From assembly GCF_003367395.1 (NCBI RefSeq), contig NZ_CP031417.1:2790001-2854000 (forward strand): 64,000 nt of DNA, read 5' to 3'. This DNA comes from Pseudolabrys taiwanensis (GTDB lineage: Bacteria > Pseudomonadota > Alphaproteobacteria > Rhizobiales > Xanthobacteraceae). Shown here piece by piece: positions 26,554-35,918 of the stretch. Position 1 is the stretch's first letter, and each line of letters begins with the position of its first letter. Below the pieces are notes generated by a model. The model had not been told where the DNA came from. It searched no databases and was given only the letters and a program-made list of their open reading frames with translations. The position numbers were made by a program, and so were the translations under genes.

Positions 26554-27534
26554 CTAGAACGTATAGCGCTTGCCGACTGCCGACGGCGCGAGCACCTTGT
26601 CGCCGAACGCCGAGGCCAGCGCGGTGAGCGCGCGCCAGCCGGTGCAATGACCAGCCGCGATCTGCGACAGACCGAAGCCGCCCATCGCGGCGACGGTCTG
26701 CGGAATGATCGCCTCGTTGGCGCCCGACAAATGCAGCCCGCCCATCACCGCATGCAACGGCGTCCCGGCGAAACAGTCGCGGGCATGCGTCAGCACATTG
26801 ACGATGCCGGCGTGCGAGCAGGCGCTGAGCACGACGAGCCCTTTGCCCGCGACGTTCACCGCCAGCCAGCGCTCGTCCATCAACAACTCGTCCGGCTCCC
26901 AACCTGAGCCGTCCTCGGTCTGGCGCACCTGACCCGGCAGGCCGCGCTCGAACGCCGTGACGCGCGGGATCTCGCCGCTGACGTGAAACATGCCATCGAG
27001 GAAGGTCTGCGGCTCCGTCGTCACGACGACATCGGCGCCCTGCGCGGTGAGATCGGCAATGCCCGGCACATCGTCCATGTAGCGCAGCCCGCCATTCGGC
27101 AGCCGCATCGCCCGCGAGCGGAACATGCCGGGATGCGCATAGTACGGCACGGTCCGCGCGCCGTTGCGCGCGCGGATGGCGCCGAGAGCCGCGAACATCG
27201 CGCCCGAATGATCCCAGTGGCCGTGCGAGAGCACGATCGCCTCGACCTCTCCGAGATCGGCGCCGAGCCGCGAGCAATTACGCTCGAAGGCGAAGTCCTC
27301 GGGGCCGCTGTCGAACAGTACCGTGTGCCGACTATTTCCGCGCACCGCGGTCAGCAACGCCGAGAAGCCGTGCACGGCGCAACACAGACAGCGCCCCGAC
27401 GAGGCGCGCAGGCCGCGCCGCGTGGCGAACGCGAACTCGTTCTCCACGTTCGGCGGCGTGCTCGACAAACCATCGGTCGTATTATCGACGAGAACTTGAA
27501 TTTCGAGACGATCGACGGCGACCAGTCCGACCAT
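26554..27534 (-). CDS. MBL-fold metallohydrolase
   Basis: A 326-residue metallo-beta-lactamase-fold enzyme with the metal motif LSHGHWDHSG (H104, H106, D108, H109), later LSACSHAGIVN and GGLHLSG, and a final conserved H (AAGHCTGW). This arrangement resembles the dihydropterin-phosphate-synthase-like MBL subgroup (MptA/RFA-P relatives). There is no signal peptide. Its ATG directly follows the stop of the Bug gene at 27535 (TGAATG), so the two are translationally coupled. The substrate is unknown. Confidence 0.88.
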   Translation of the reverse strand: MVGLVAVDRLEIQVLVDNTTDGLSSTPPNVENEFAFATRRGLRASSGRCLCCAVHGFSALLTAVRGNSRHTVLFDSGPEDFAFERNCSRLGADLGEVEAIVLSHGHWDHSGAMFAALGAIRARNGARTVPYYAHPGMFRSRAMRLPNGGLRYMDDVPGIADLTAQGADVVVTTEPQTFLDGMFHVSGEIPRVTAFERGLPGQVRQTEDGSGWEPDELLMDERWLAVNVAGKGLVVLSACSHAGIVNVLTHARDCFAGTPLHAVMGGLHLSGANEAIIPQTVAAMGGFGLSQIAAGHCTGWRALTALASAFGDKVLAPSAVGKRYTF

Positions 27535-28503
27535 TCACTGCGGCTCCATGCCCGAGTCCTTGACCACCTGCCCCGCCACCGCGCGCACGGCCTTGATCTC
27601 CGCGGCGAACTTCTCAGGCGTGCCAACCGCCGGCACCAGGCCGCGCACGAGAATGTGCCGCTCCTGGAATTCCTTGTTGGCGACGACCTTTGTAATCTCG
27701 CGGTTGAGCTTGTCGATGATCTCCTTCGGCGTGCCGGGAGGCGCGAACAGCCCGTACCAGGTTTCCGACGGCGGGCCGTTATAGCCGATATCGGTGAAGA
27801 TCGGCACGTTCGGCAATTGCGGCGTGCGGATATTGTTGGTGAGCACGAGCGCCGTCATCTTGCCGGCGGTGATTTGCGAACTGACGTTGCCCAGCCCGAT
27901 AAGACCGATCGGCGTCGTGCCGGAGAGGATCGCATTGACGGCTTCGCCGCCGCCTTTGAACGGGACGCGCACCCAATCGGCGCCTTTGTCGCGCTTCAAG
28001 CTCTCCATATAGACGACGAGCGGCAGCGAGGCGGTGAGATAATTGAGCGTGCCCGGCTTCTTCTTGGACAGCGCCACGAGCTCATCGACGCTCTTCACGC
28101 CGAGATCGCTGTTCACCACCAGCACCTGAATCAAGTGAAACAGGTTGACGATCGGCTTGAGGTTCTCCGGATCGTAGGGAAGGTTCTTGAACAGATACTG
28201 GTTATAGGCGGCGTTGTCGGCATTGATGATGCAGATCGTGTAGCCGTCCGGCGGCGCTTCGGTACAGGCGCGCGCGCCGATATTGCCGGCGCCGCCCGGC
28301 CTGTTCTCGACGATAAGCGGCTGGCCGAGCGACTTGTGCAGCTCTTCGCCGAGCGCGCGCATGAAGATGTCGCTGATGCCCCCCGCGCTCGACGTGGTGA
28401 TGACGCGGATCGGGCGGTTCGGATAATCGTCGGCGTGGGCGACGGTGGCGATCGACAGCAAAGCCGCGGCAAGCCACGGCGCGAAGGCAAGGCGAAGCCT
28501 CAT
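27535..28503 (-). CDS. Tripartite tricarboxylate transporter (Bug/TctC) binding protein 2
   Basis: A 322-residue periplasmic receptor. The signal peptide ends VAHADD (about residues 1-25), followed by YPNRPIRVITTSSAGG, VENRPGGAGNIG and LFAPPGTPKEIIDKL, all family landmarks. It has no cognate TctA/TctB in the window. It is co-transcribed with, and immediately before, the MBL-fold hydrolase, so the imported compound may be that enzyme's substrate. Confidence 0.92.
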   Translation of the reverse strand: MRLRLAFAPWLAAALLSIATVAHADDYPNRPIRVITTSSAGGISDIFMRALGEELHKSLGQPLIVENRPGGAGNIGARACTEAPPDGYTICIINADNAAYNQYLFKNLPYDPENLKPIVNLFHLIQVLVVNSDLGVKSVDELVALSKKKPGTLNYLTASLPLVVYMESLKRDKGADWVRVPFKGGGEAVNAILSGTTPIGLIGLGNVSSQITAGKMTALVLTNNIRTPQLPNVPIFTDIGYNGPPSETWYGLFAPPGTPKEIIDKLNREITKVVANKEFQERHILVRGLVPAVGTPEKFAAEIKAVRAVAGQVVKDSGMEPQ

Positions 28504-28610
28504 GGCGTATTCTCCCGGGCGGCCGTTTTTGATTGTGACGCGGGGCCGCTCCCCGGATGAGTCTAGCCAAGAACTTTCAATTCGTCTGCGCCCTCATGAC
28601 TGACCGTGTC

Positions 28611-29354
28611 TCATTTAGCATCGTGAAAGATGATGCCGAGCGTGTGCCGCTGACCCGCGCGCAGGCGGCTCACGCCGTGCCGGAGGTTCACGCGGTAAGT
28701 GCCGCGCGTACCCGCGACCGGCCGGTGATGCACGGCGAAGATCACCACGTCGCCTTGCGCCAGCGGCACGACGTCGGCGCGCGACTGCATGCGCGGGCGC
28801 TGCTCGGTGATGACGAATTCGCCGCCGGCGAAGTCCTCGCCGGGCGCCGACAGCAGCAGCGTCGCCTGTAGTGGGAACGCAAGCTCGCCGTAGAGATCCT
28901 GATGCAGACAGTTGTAGTCGCCGGCCTGGTATTGCAGCAGCAACGGCGTCGGCCGCCTCTGGCCGGCGTCGTGGCAGCGCGTGAGGAAATCGGCGTGCCT
29001 TTCGGGATAACGCGTGGCGATGCCCATGCGCGCGTTCCAGTCATTGGCGATGGGCGCGAGCTTGGCATAAAGCGCGGTGCGCAAACCCGCGATCAGCGGC
29101 GGCAGCGGATAAGCGAAATACTTGTACTCGCCCTCGCCGAAACCGTGCCGGCGCATGACGACGTGGCTGCGGAAATGCGCGTCGTCCGGATAGAGCGCGG
29201 CGAGCGCACGGCATTCTTGAGGGGAGACGAGGCGTTCGATGACGGCAGAGCCGCGCGCGGCAAGATCGTCCGCGACGCGGGACCAGTCGGATTGTTGCAG
29301 GGTCTTGGCCATGTCCATGGCCGGTATGTGGACCGTGGACTGAGCGTCAGCCAC
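28611..29354 (-). CDS. 2-oxoglutarate/Fe(II) oxygenase superfamily protein
   Basis: A 247-residue dioxygenase-fold protein. The iron ligands are visible as the HxD of CLHQDLYGEL and a later His in IFAVHHRP, with the 2OG-binding Arg likely in TYRVNLRHGVSRLR. The C-terminus is HTLGIIFHDA. I recall this block from the PF09859 group, described as oxygenases possibly acting on damaged nucleic acid; the activity here is inferred. The GTG start at 29354 is the longest choice; an ATG at 29318 is also possible. Neither has a strong ribosome site. Confidence 0.85.
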   Translation of the reverse strand: MADAQSTVHIPAMDMAKTLQQSDWSRVADDLAARGSAVIERLVSPQECRALAALYPDDAHFRSHVVMRRHGFGEGEYKYFAYPLPPLIAGLRTALYAKLAPIANDWNARMGIATRYPERHADFLTRCHDAGQRRPTPLLLQYQAGDYNCLHQDLYGELAFPLQATLLLSAPGEDFAGGEFVITEQRPRMQSRADVVPLAQGDVVIFAVHHRPVAGTRGTYRVNLRHGVSRLRAGQRHTLGIIFHDAK

Positions 29355-29373
29355 CCGGTTTCTGCCGTTGACC

Positions 29374-29495
29374 CGTCACCCTGAGGTGCGAGCCGCGCAA
29401 GCGGCGAGCCTCGAAGGGCGACGGCCGAGCCGCGTCAGCGCGAGCTGTGGCCGTTCATCCTTCGCGGCTCGCTGCGCTCGCACCTCAGGATGACG
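29374..29495. repeat. Long inverted repeat element (cgtca-cctgaggtgcgag type)
   Basis: The ends are cgtcaccctgaggtgcgag and ctcgcacctcaggatgacg, enclosing imperfect inner complementarity. The same family occurs at 63395-63483. It lies between two minus-strand genes and is probably a mobile or REP-like palindrome. Confidence 0.75.
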
Positions 29496-29528
29496 GATCG
29501 AGGTGGTCGACCATACCGATGATCGCCG

Positions 29529-29981
29529 CTAACCCGCCAGCTTCGCCTTCACCAGGCCCGAGGCTTTGCCGAAGTCCATCTGGCCGGCGTATTTGCCGCG
29601 CAGGATGCCGATCACCTTGCCCATGTCCTTCATGCCGGCGGCGCCGGTCTCGGCGATGGCGGCGTCGATCGCCGCGGTCATCTCGGCGTCCGACATCTGC
29701 TTCGGCAGATAGGCGGAGATGACGGCGATCTCCTCCTCCTCCTGCTTCACGAGGTCGTCGCGGCCGCCCTTCTTGTAAAGCTCGACCGATTCCTGGCGCT
29801 GCTTGATCATCTTCTGCAGGATCGACAGCACGGCGGCATCATCGAGCGGCTTGCCCGAGGTGCGGGCCTCGATGTCGGCGTTCTTGAGCGTCGAGTTGAC
29901 CATGCGCAGCGTCGAGACCGCGCGCTCGTTCTTGGCCTTCATCGCCTCGGTCAAGGCTTTGTTAATGTCGTCGCGCAGCAC
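29529..29981 (-). CDS. GatB/YqeY domain protein
   Basis: A 150-residue protein of the YqeY family (MLRDDINKALTEAMKAKNERAVSTLRM; EEEIAVISAYLPKQMSDAEM; GKVIGILRGKYAGQMDFG). The fold equals the tail domain of the GatB amidotransferase subunit and is thought to bind tRNA, but the cellular role is undefined. In Rhizobiales it commonly lies near carA, dnaG and rpoD, as here. Confidence 0.95.
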   Translation of the reverse strand: MLRDDINKALTEAMKAKNERAVSTLRMVNSTLKNADIEARTSGKPLDDAAVLSILQKMIKQRQESVELYKKGGRDDLVKQEEEEIAVISAYLPKQMSDAEMTAAIDAAIAETGAAGMKDMGKVIGILRGKYAGQMDFGKASGLVKAKLAG

Positions 29982-29989
29982 GGGTCACC

Positions 29990-30322
29990 TCATGAGGTCG
30001 CATAACGGGGGCCGAAGAGAATGATGGCGGCGCCGATCAGACAGACGCACACGCCGATCACATCCCAGCGGTCCGGCCTTACTCCTTCCACGACGCGAAG
30101 CCAAGCGAGCGACGCGACAATGTAGATGCCGCCATACGCGGCATAAGCACGCCCGGCCGCCTCGCTTTCGACCAGGGTCAAGAGATAGGCGAACAGCATC
30201 AGGCTGGCGACGCCGGGCACGAGATACCACGGCGACTTCTCGAGCCGCAGCCACGCCCAGAAGGCGAAGCAGCCGGCGATCTCCGCCAACGCCGCGCCGG
30301 CATAAACCAGCACCGACTTCAT
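29990..30322 (-). CDS. YnfA/UPF0060 family small membrane protein
   Basis: 110 residues with four hydrophobic helices and the family pattern [32 protein letters not shown] and [19 protein letters not shown]. It resembles small multidrug-resistance-type transporters in size and topology; transport has not been generally demonstrated. It lies 8 bp upstream of the GatB/YqeY gene and 6 bp downstream of gentisate dioxygenase on the same strand, so the three may share a transcript. Confidence 0.93.
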   Translation of the reverse strand: MKSVLVYAGAALAEIAGCFAFWAWLRLEKSPWYLVPGVASLMLFAYLLTLVESEAAGRAYAAYGGIYIVASLAWLRVVEGVRPDRWDVIGVCVCLIGAAIILFGPRYATS

Positions 30323-30328
30323 GCGCGC

Positions 30329-31453
30329 TCACATCACCGGCTGATGGCCGGCGTTCTCACCGAAGGCTTCCTCGCGGTAGAGCCCGAGCGCCTGCATCAC
30401 CGGCAGGTCGTTGAAGTTGAACAGGCAGGCATCGTCGGTGTCCGAGGCGTTGCCGTGTTCGTGGAAGGCCCAGGCCGGCACGCAGAAGATGTCGTGGCGC
30501 TTCCAGTCGAAGCGGCGGCCGTCGATGATCGAATAGCCTTCGCCCTTGGCCACTTGATAGATCGAGCAACCCGTGTGGCGGTGCGCGCGCGTCTTCTCGC
30601 CGGGCCGCAGCATCTGCATCGCCGCGCCGATGGTCTGCATGACGGGCCCGCCGGTCTGCGGATTGACGTAGTTCATCAGCACACCGTCGAAGGGCGAGCC
30701 GTCGGTCGCCTTGGCGTATTTGCTCAGCGCCTCGTAGGTCGGCTCCCACTCGTATTTCAGCAGCGGCGAATAGGCCTTCTTCCAATCCGAACCGGCCGGC
30801 TGCAATCCGGGCGCGCCCCAAGTGAGCGAGGCGTCGTCCACCGCATAAGTCACCGCCTGTTTCAGGTCGGGATGCACGGCGTAGAAATTCGCTTCCAGCG
30901 AATTGACCAGGGGGATGTCGAGGCCGTCCTGCCAGATGCAGGGACTGCCGGAGGCTTCGACGCCATGCTCGTGCCAGGTGCCGTTCGGCGTCAGCACGAA
31001 ATCGTTCTCGCCGAGCGTCATCTTGTGGCCGTCGACGATGGTGTAGGCGCCGCTGCCTTCCATGATGAAACGCAGCGCCGAGGCCGAATGGGCATGCGCC
31101 GAGGCGACCTCGCCCGGCTTCATCACCTGGAGCCCGGAATAGAGCCAACCGCAGGCGGCGGCGACGTCGCGGCGGCCGGGATTGTTGAGGTAGATCACCC
31201 GGCGGCCGGCCTTTTCGGGGGCGACCAGCTCGATCGAGCGCAACACGTGGTCGCGCAGGTCGGCATAGCGCCACAGCACCGGCACGGACGCCGACTTCGG
31301 CTCCCAGGGCTCGATCTTGTTGGCGACGGTCCACAACGCCGCGGTATCGAAGCGCTCGAGCTCGTCATAATAGGCGGCAAGCTCCGGGGTCTCCTCGACA
31401 TTGGCCCGGCCGGCCACGTCCTCCCGGTAGTTCTCCCTCACAGGCTTGGTCAT
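30329..31453 (-). CDS. Gentisate 1,2-dioxygenase (bicupin)
   Basis: Opens the ring of gentisate (2,5-dihydroxybenzoate) or a related hydroxybenzoate to maleylpyruvate. The ATG at 31453 follows a near-perfect aaggagg site and gives 374 residues. The N-terminal cupin holds the iron ligands H120 and H122 (SAHAHSAS) and H161 (GTWHEH). The second cupin (TRAHRHTGCSIYQV) is a partial mirror. The maleylpyruvate isomerase and hydrolase that normally follow are absent. It could receive substrate through the Bug receptors nearby. It is divergent from carA. Confidence 0.9.
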   Translation of the reverse strand: MTKPVRENYREDVAGRANVEETPELAAYYDELERFDTAALWTVANKIEPWEPKSASVPVLWRYADLRDHVLRSIELVAPEKAGRRVIYLNNPGRRDVAAACGWLYSGLQVMKPGEVASAHAHSASALRFIMEGSGAYTIVDGHKMTLGENDFVLTPNGTWHEHGVEASGSPCIWQDGLDIPLVNSLEANFYAVHPDLKQAVTYAVDDASLTWGAPGLQPAGSDWKKAYSPLLKYEWEPTYEALSKYAKATDGSPFDGVLMNYVNPQTGGPVMQTIGAAMQMLRPGEKTRAHRHTGCSIYQVAKGEGYSIIDGRRFDWKRHDIFCVPAWAFHEHGNASDTDDACLFNFNDLPVMQALGLYREEAFGENAGHQPVM

Positions 31454-31560
31454 CGCCGCCTCCTTCACCTATTTCCGGCAGGGATATTATCCAAAGCGGT
31501 CTGTCGCGCCAGCGCGGGCCGCCCCTTGCCTCTCCCCTTATAATACGCAAGTAAGAGACC

Positions 31561-32763
31561 ATGACCCAGACACAGACGAATTCAGCCGCAGGTTGGGCGG
31601 AGCCCAAACCCACGGCCCTGTTGGTGCTGGCCGATGGAACCGTTCTGGAGGGTTTCGGGCTCGGCGCCACCGGCACGGCGGTCGGCGAGGTGTGCTTCAA
31701 CACCGCCATGACCGGCTACGAGGAGATTCTGACCGACCCCTCCTATGCCGGTCAGATCATCACCTTCACGTTCCCGCACATCGGCAATGTCGGCACCAAC
31801 GAAGAGGACATTGAGAGCCTCAACATGGCGGCCCGCCCGGGCGCCTGCGGCGCGATCCTCCACACCGGCATCACCCAGCCGTCGAACTACCGCGCCACCC
31901 GCCACCTCAACGAGTGGCTGAAGGCCCGCGACATCATCGGCCTCTCCGGCATCGACACGCGCGCGCTCACCGCGCTGATCCGCGAGAAGGGCATGCCCAA
32001 CGCCGTGATCGCGCACGATCCGGCCGGCAAGTTCGACCTGCCGGCGCTGAAGAAGCAAGCGCGCGAGTGGCCGGGCCTCGTCGGCATGGATCTGGTGCCG
32101 CAGGTGACCAGCGGTCAGCGCTTCACCTGGGACGAGACCGAGTGGGCCTGGGACAAGGGCTATGGCCGGCAAACGAGCCCGGAATTCCACGTCGTCGCCG
32201 TCGACTACGGCATCAAGCGCAACATCCTGCGCCTGCTCGCCTCGGCCGGCTGCAAGGTGACGGTGGTGCCGGCGACGACCTCGGCCGACGACATCATGGC
32301 GCTCAAGCCCGATGGCGTGTTCCTGTCGAACGGCCCGGGCGATCCGGCCGAGACCGGCAAATACGCCGTGCCGGTGATCCAGCAGGTGGTGAACTCAGGC
32401 ACGCCGACCTTCGGCATCTGCCTCGGCCATCAGATGCTTGGCATCGCGCTTGGCGGCAAGACCGTGAAGATGCATCAGGGCCATCACGGCGCCAATCATC
32501 CGGTGAAGGACGTCACGACCGGCAAGGTCGAGATCACCTCGATGAACCACGGCTTCGCGCTCGACAAGGACACGCTGCCGGCGAGCGTCGAGCAGACGCA
32601 CTTCTCGCTGTTCGACGGCTCCAATGCCGGCATCGCTCTCAAGGACAAGCCGGTGTTCTCGGTGCAGTATCACCCGGAAGCCTCGCCCGGCCCGCGCGAC
32701 AGTCATTACCTGTTCACGCGCTTCGTCGAGCTGATGCGCGAGAAGAAGAAGGCGAAGGTTTAG
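31561..32763 (+). CDS. carA: Carbamoyl-phosphate synthase small subunit CarA
   Basis: Glutamine amidotransferase subunit that feeds ammonia to CarB for pyrimidine and arginine synthesis. The 400 residues comprise an N-terminal CPSase domain ([24 protein letters not shown]) and a C-terminal class I amidotransferase domain with FGICLGHQ (catalytic Cys) and [10 protein letters not shown] (His/Glu). There is a weak ribosome site (aagagacc). carB lies 10 kb away at 42781 rather than adjacent. Confidence 0.98.
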   Translation: MTQTQTNSAAGWAEPKPTALLVLADGTVLEGFGLGATGTAVGEVCFNTAMTGYEEILTDPSYAGQIITFTFPHIGNVGTNEEDIESLNMAARPGACGAILHTGITQPSNYRATRHLNEWLKARDIIGLSGIDTRALTALIREKGMPNAVIAHDPAGKFDLPALKKQAREWPGLVGMDLVPQVTSGQRFTWDETEWAWDKGYGRQTSPEFHVVAVDYGIKRNILRLLASAGCKVTVVPATTSADDIMALKPDGVFLSNGPGDPAETGKYAVPVIQQVVNSGTPTFGICLGHQMLGIALGGKTVKMHQGHHGANHPVKDVTTGKVEITSMNHGFALDKDTLPASVEQTHFSLFDGSNAGIALKDKPVFSVQYHPEASPGPRDSHYLFTRFVELMREKKKAKV

Positions 32764-32769
32764 ACACTG

Positions 32770-32847
32770 TCATCGCCGGGACGCGCCGAAGGCGCGGAAC
32801 CCGGTGATCCCGCTGAGTGAAGCACAGTGCCCGCCTAAGCGGGATGA
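32770..32847. repeat. REP-like palindromes between carA and the HAD gene
   Basis: catcgccgggacgcgccg ... cggaacccggtgat, then cccgc...gcgggatgacc: two imperfect dyads of the gggatgacc type seen at 34747-34880 and 42653-42752. The second one overlaps the start region of the next gene. Confidence 0.5.
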
Positions 32848-32849
32848 CC

Positions 32850-33488
32850 ATGCCCTTCAAACTCGCCATCTTCGATTTCGACGGCACGCTGGCGGATTCC
32901 TTCCCGTGGTTCGCCAGCGTCATCAACGAGACCGCCGACAAATTCCGTTTCCGCCGCGTCATGCCGGACGAAGTCGACAGCCTGCGCGGCAAGTCTTCGC
33001 GCGAGATGATGCGGATCCTCGGCGTGTCGGCGTGGAAGCTGCCCTTCATCGGCAACTACATCCGTAAGCGCAAGGCGCAGGACCTGCACGGCATTCCACT
33101 GTTCGCCGAGACACCGGCGGCGCTGCGGCGGCTGAGTGAGACGGGCGTCGGTCTCGCCATCGTCAGCTCCAATTCCGAATCCAACATCCGCGCCATGTTC
33201 GGACCGGAGACCGCGGCGCTGATCGCACATTATGAATGCGGGTCGTCGCTGCACGGCAAGGCCAAGCGTTTCAAGGCGGTGCTGCGCAAAAGCGGCTTCA
33301 CCGCGCGCGAGGCGATCGCGATCGGCGACGAACTGCGGGACATCGAGGCCGCGCGCGCCGCCGGTATCCCCTTCGGCGCCGTCACCTGGGGTTACACGCA
33401 TGGCGCGGCCCTGAAGGCGGCGGGGCCCGACTTTGCCTTCGACACCTTCGCCCAGATGGTGGAAACGATCGTTGCGCCCAGGCGTTGA
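32850..33488 (+). CDS. HAD-superfamily phosphatase
   Basis: 212 residues. The motif I nucleophile is in FDFDGTLADS near the N-terminus; motif II is IVSSNSESN, and motifs III/IV are FTAREAIAIGDELRDIEAARAAG. The cap is of the small helical phosphoglycolate-phosphatase-like type. The ATG at 32850 puts the nucleophile at residues 8-10; an ATG at 32844 is equally likely. It is followed at 7 bp by a cupin gene and then a methyltransferase. The substrate is unknown. Confidence 0.88.
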   Translation: MPFKLAIFDFDGTLADSFPWFASVINETADKFRFRRVMPDEVDSLRGKSSREMMRILGVSAWKLPFIGNYIRKRKAQDLHGIPLFAETPAALRRLSETGVGLAIVSSNSESNIRAMFGPETAALIAHYECGSSLHGKAKRFKAVLRKSGFTAREAIAIGDELRDIEAARAAGIPFGAVTWGYTHGAALKAAGPDFAFDTFAQMVETIVAPRR

Positions 33489-33494
33489 GGCGGC

Positions 33495-34013
33495 ATGCAA
33501 AAACCGCTCACCTTTCTCTTCTCAGACGACGGCAAGGTGCCGAACAATCCAGCCCTGCCCGTGCTCGTCTACGAAGCCGCACTCGGCCTCCGCGATGCGA
33601 CCGACCCGGCCGCTGAGATCGAGACGCTGTTCAAGGCCAACGGCTGGGGCCGCGACATGTGGCGGAACGGCGTCTACCCCTTCGTCCACTATCATTCGAT
33701 GATTCACGAGGCGCTCGGCATTGCCCGCGGTCATGCCCGCATCCAGCTCGGTGGCCACCAGGGCCAGGTCCTCGACCTCAAGCCGGGTGATGTCGCCATC
33801 CTGCCGGCCGGCACCGGCCATCAACGGCTTTCGGCCACCGACGACTTCCTGGTCGTCGGCGGCTATCCGCCGGAGGGCACCTACAACCTCTGTCGCGGTG
33901 ACAATCCCGCGGAACGTGATAAGGCGTTGCAGACGATCCCGCGCGTAGCGCTGCCGTCGAGCGACCCCGTGCTCGGCAAGGAAGGCGGCCTGCCCGTTCT
34001 CTGGACCCGGTGA
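33495..34013 (+). CDS. Cupin domain protein (YjlB-like)
   Basis: 172 residues with a single cupin: FVHYHSMIHEALGIARGHARIQLGG, then LKPGDVAILPAGTGHQRL, giving the His/Glu/His metal set. The N-terminus (FLFSDDGKVPNNPALPVLVY) and the C-terminal GYPPEG...CRGDNP match YjlB-type proteins. The role is not known; it is probably a small-molecule-binding or isomerising enzyme. Its stop overlaps the start of the following methyltransferase (TGATG). Confidence 0.88.
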   Translation: MQKPLTFLFSDDGKVPNNPALPVLVYEAALGLRDATDPAAEIETLFKANGWGRDMWRNGVYPFVHYHSMIHEALGIARGHARIQLGGHQGQVLDLKPGDVAILPAGTGHQRLSATDDFLVVGGYPPEGTYNLCRGDNPAERDKALQTIPRVALPSSDPVLGKEGGLPVLWTR

Positions 34014-34705
34014 TGGACTGGATCAGCTTCTACGACTTCAAGCATTCCGTGATCTACGTGAATGAGCGTCACCGCGACGTTCATTACCGCACCATCGCGA
34101 CCGACATCAGCAAGCTGGTGCCCTCGCCCGACGCCAACGTCATGGATTACGGCTGCGGCGAGGCGACGTCCGCCAATCTGGTCGCCACCGCAAGCGGGCA
34201 CCTGACCTTGGTCGAGGCCGCGCCCAACGTGCGCGCCGCGCTGAAAGAGCGCTACGCGTCCAATCCGAAAATGTCAGTGATGAACCCGGACGAGGCGGCG
34301 GCGACGCCCGATCACTCCGTCGACATGATCGTGCTGCACTCGGTTGCGCAGTATCTCACCGGCGACGAACTCGACGCCATGATGGCGACCTTCCGTCGCC
34401 TGTTGAAGCCGAACGGCATCTTCGTGCTCGGCGACATCGTGCCGCCGCAGATGGCCTCGGTGTGGGCCGCGCTGTCCCTTCTGAAGTTCGGCGCGCAGAA
34501 CGGCTTCTTCTGGGCCGCGGTCGGCGGTCTGATCCGCATTCTGGTGTCGGACTACTTCACGCTGAAAAAGACGCACGGCCTGTCGCATTACACCGAGGCC
34601 GAGGCGCTGGCGAAGCTGAAGGCCGCCGGCTTCGAACCGAAGCGCGCCGCGCACAATATCGGCCACAACCAGCATCGCATGACGTTCCTGGCGCGGCCGG
34701 CGTGA
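34013..34705 (+). CDS. SAM-dependent class I methyltransferase
   Basis: A 230-residue methyltransferase: motif I VMDYGCGEATSA, then LTLVEAAPNVR, the Asp-containing VDMIVLHSVAQYL and a late FRRLLKPNGIFVLGDIV. A hydrophobic stretch near residues 140-170 suggests a membrane-facing substrate or lipid association. It is coupled to the cupin gene. The substrate is unknown. Confidence 0.87.
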   Translation: MDWISFYDFKHSVIYVNERHRDVHYRTIATDISKLVPSPDANVMDYGCGEATSANLVATASGHLTLVEAAPNVRAALKERYASNPKMSVMNPDEAAATPDHSVDMIVLHSVAQYLTGDELDAMMATFRRLLKPNGIFVLGDIVPPQMASVWAALSLLKFGAQNGFFWAAVGGLIRILVSDYFTLKKTHGLSHYTEAEALAKLKAAGFEPKRAAHNIGHNQHRMTFLARPA

Positions 34706-34746
34706 GACTTTATTAGTACGGAATGAATCGCCGCAAGAGAGGCCCT

Positions 34747-34880
34747 GTCGTCCCCGCGAAAGCGGGGACCCAGTACTCCGCAGTTTATCGATAGGCTGCG
34801 GCGTACTGGATCCCGGGTCTCGCGGAGCCTGTCATCGGGCCGCGCTTCGCGCGGACCCGTTGGCTCGCCCGGGATGACGA
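34747..34880. repeat. REP-like palindrome cluster
   Basis: Dyads gtccccgcgaaagcggggac, gatcccgggtctcgcgg and ggcccgc...gcgcttcgcgcgg, ending gcccgggatgacg. The cluster lies between the methyltransferase (+) and a Bug gene (-) and may serve as a two-way terminator. Confidence 0.7.
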
Positions 34881-34909
34881 ACGTAGAGTACGCGCCTCGG
34901 ACTCAGCGC

Positions 34910-35896
34910 CTACTTCTTCCCGATGTGCAGCGTGTCGATGACCGCCGTGTAGCGGGCGAGATCGTCCTTCATGAACTGCGCGTATTGCGCGGTGCCGTTC
35001 TCCTGCAGCTGCATGCCGAGCGTGACCATGCGTTTGGTCATCTCCGGCTCGCGCAGGATCTTCGCCGTCGCCTGCTGCAGGCGCGCGACGATCGCCGGCG
35101 GCATGCCGGCCGGACCTTGCAGGCCCAGCATGGTCGCGACGTCGAACCCCTTGTAGCCGAGTTCGTCGCAGGTCGGCACCTCCGGCAGCGTCTCATCGCG
35201 CTTGAGAACGCTGATGCACAGTGCTCGCACTTTGCCGTCGCGGATGAGCGACAGGACGTTGGGAATGCCCGACCAGCCGGCGTCGATCTCGCCGGTCAAC
35301 AGCGCATTCACCAGCCCGGTGCCGCCACGATACGGCACGTGCAGCATCTCGATGCCCGCGCGTTGCGCGAAGATGACCATGGTGAGCTGGTGGATCGAGC
35401 CGGCACCGGCCGAGCCGAAGCTCATCTTGCCCGGCTTCGACTTGACGAGCTTGACGAACTCGTCGAGCGAATGCGCCGGAACGGAAGGCTTCACGACCAG
35501 AACGGTCGGCAGCGTCGCCAACGCGGTGATCGGCGTGAAGTCCTTGATCGCGTAGTTGGCATCGGCGTTCATGGCGATGTTGATGGCGACACCGCCGGAA
35601 TCGTTGAGCATCAGCATGTAGCCGTCGGGCTTTGCGGCCGCGACCTGTTTGGCGGCCAGCACGCCGCCGGCGCCAGGCACGTTCTCGACGACGAAGGCGC
35701 TGCCCAACGTCTCACTGAGACGGTTGCCGAGCAGGCGCGCGAGCACATCCGGATTGCCGCCTGGCGCGGAAGCCGCGAGCAGGCGCACCGGATGCGAAGG
35801 ATAGGCACTTGGGTCCTCGGCCCGCGCGGCCGAGAGCATGATCAGGGTGCAAAATGCGACATGAACGGCCGCTTTCGCGATTCGACTTCCCGGCAT
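34910..35896 (-). CDS. Tripartite tricarboxylate transporter (Bug/TctC) binding protein 3
   Basis: A 328-residue periplasmic receptor. The ATG at 35896 has a strong ggggagg site; the signal peptide ends AARAED. Family blocks are YPSHPVRLLAASAPGGNPD, VVENVPGAGG and the C-terminal GPAGMPPAIVARLQQ. It lies 22 bp downstream of the MetE-like gene on the same strand and is probably part of its operon, under a divergent LysR regulator. No TctA/TctB is nearby. Confidence 0.92.
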   Translation of the reverse strand: MPGSRIAKAAVHVAFCTLIMLSAARAEDPSAYPSHPVRLLAASAPGGNPDVLARLLGNRLSETLGSAFVVENVPGAGGVLAAKQVAAAKPDGYMLMLNDSGGVAINIAMNADANYAIKDFTPITALATLPTVLVVKPSVPAHSLDEFVKLVKSKPGKMSFGSAGAGSIHQLTMVIFAQRAGIEMLHVPYRGGTGLVNALLTGEIDAGWSGIPNVLSLIRDGKVRALCISVLKRDETLPEVPTCDELGYKGFDVATMLGLQGPAGMPPAIVARLQQATAKILREPEMTKRMVTLGMQLQENGTAQYAQFMKDDLARYTAVIDTLHIGKK

Positions 35897-35918
35897 TGGC
35901 CTCCCCATTTTTTGTTGT

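Noticed and set aside
26983..28560. 525-codon plus-strand frame opposite the MBL and Bug genes
   Set aside because: Antisense to two recognisable genes, no domain, shadow-type composition.
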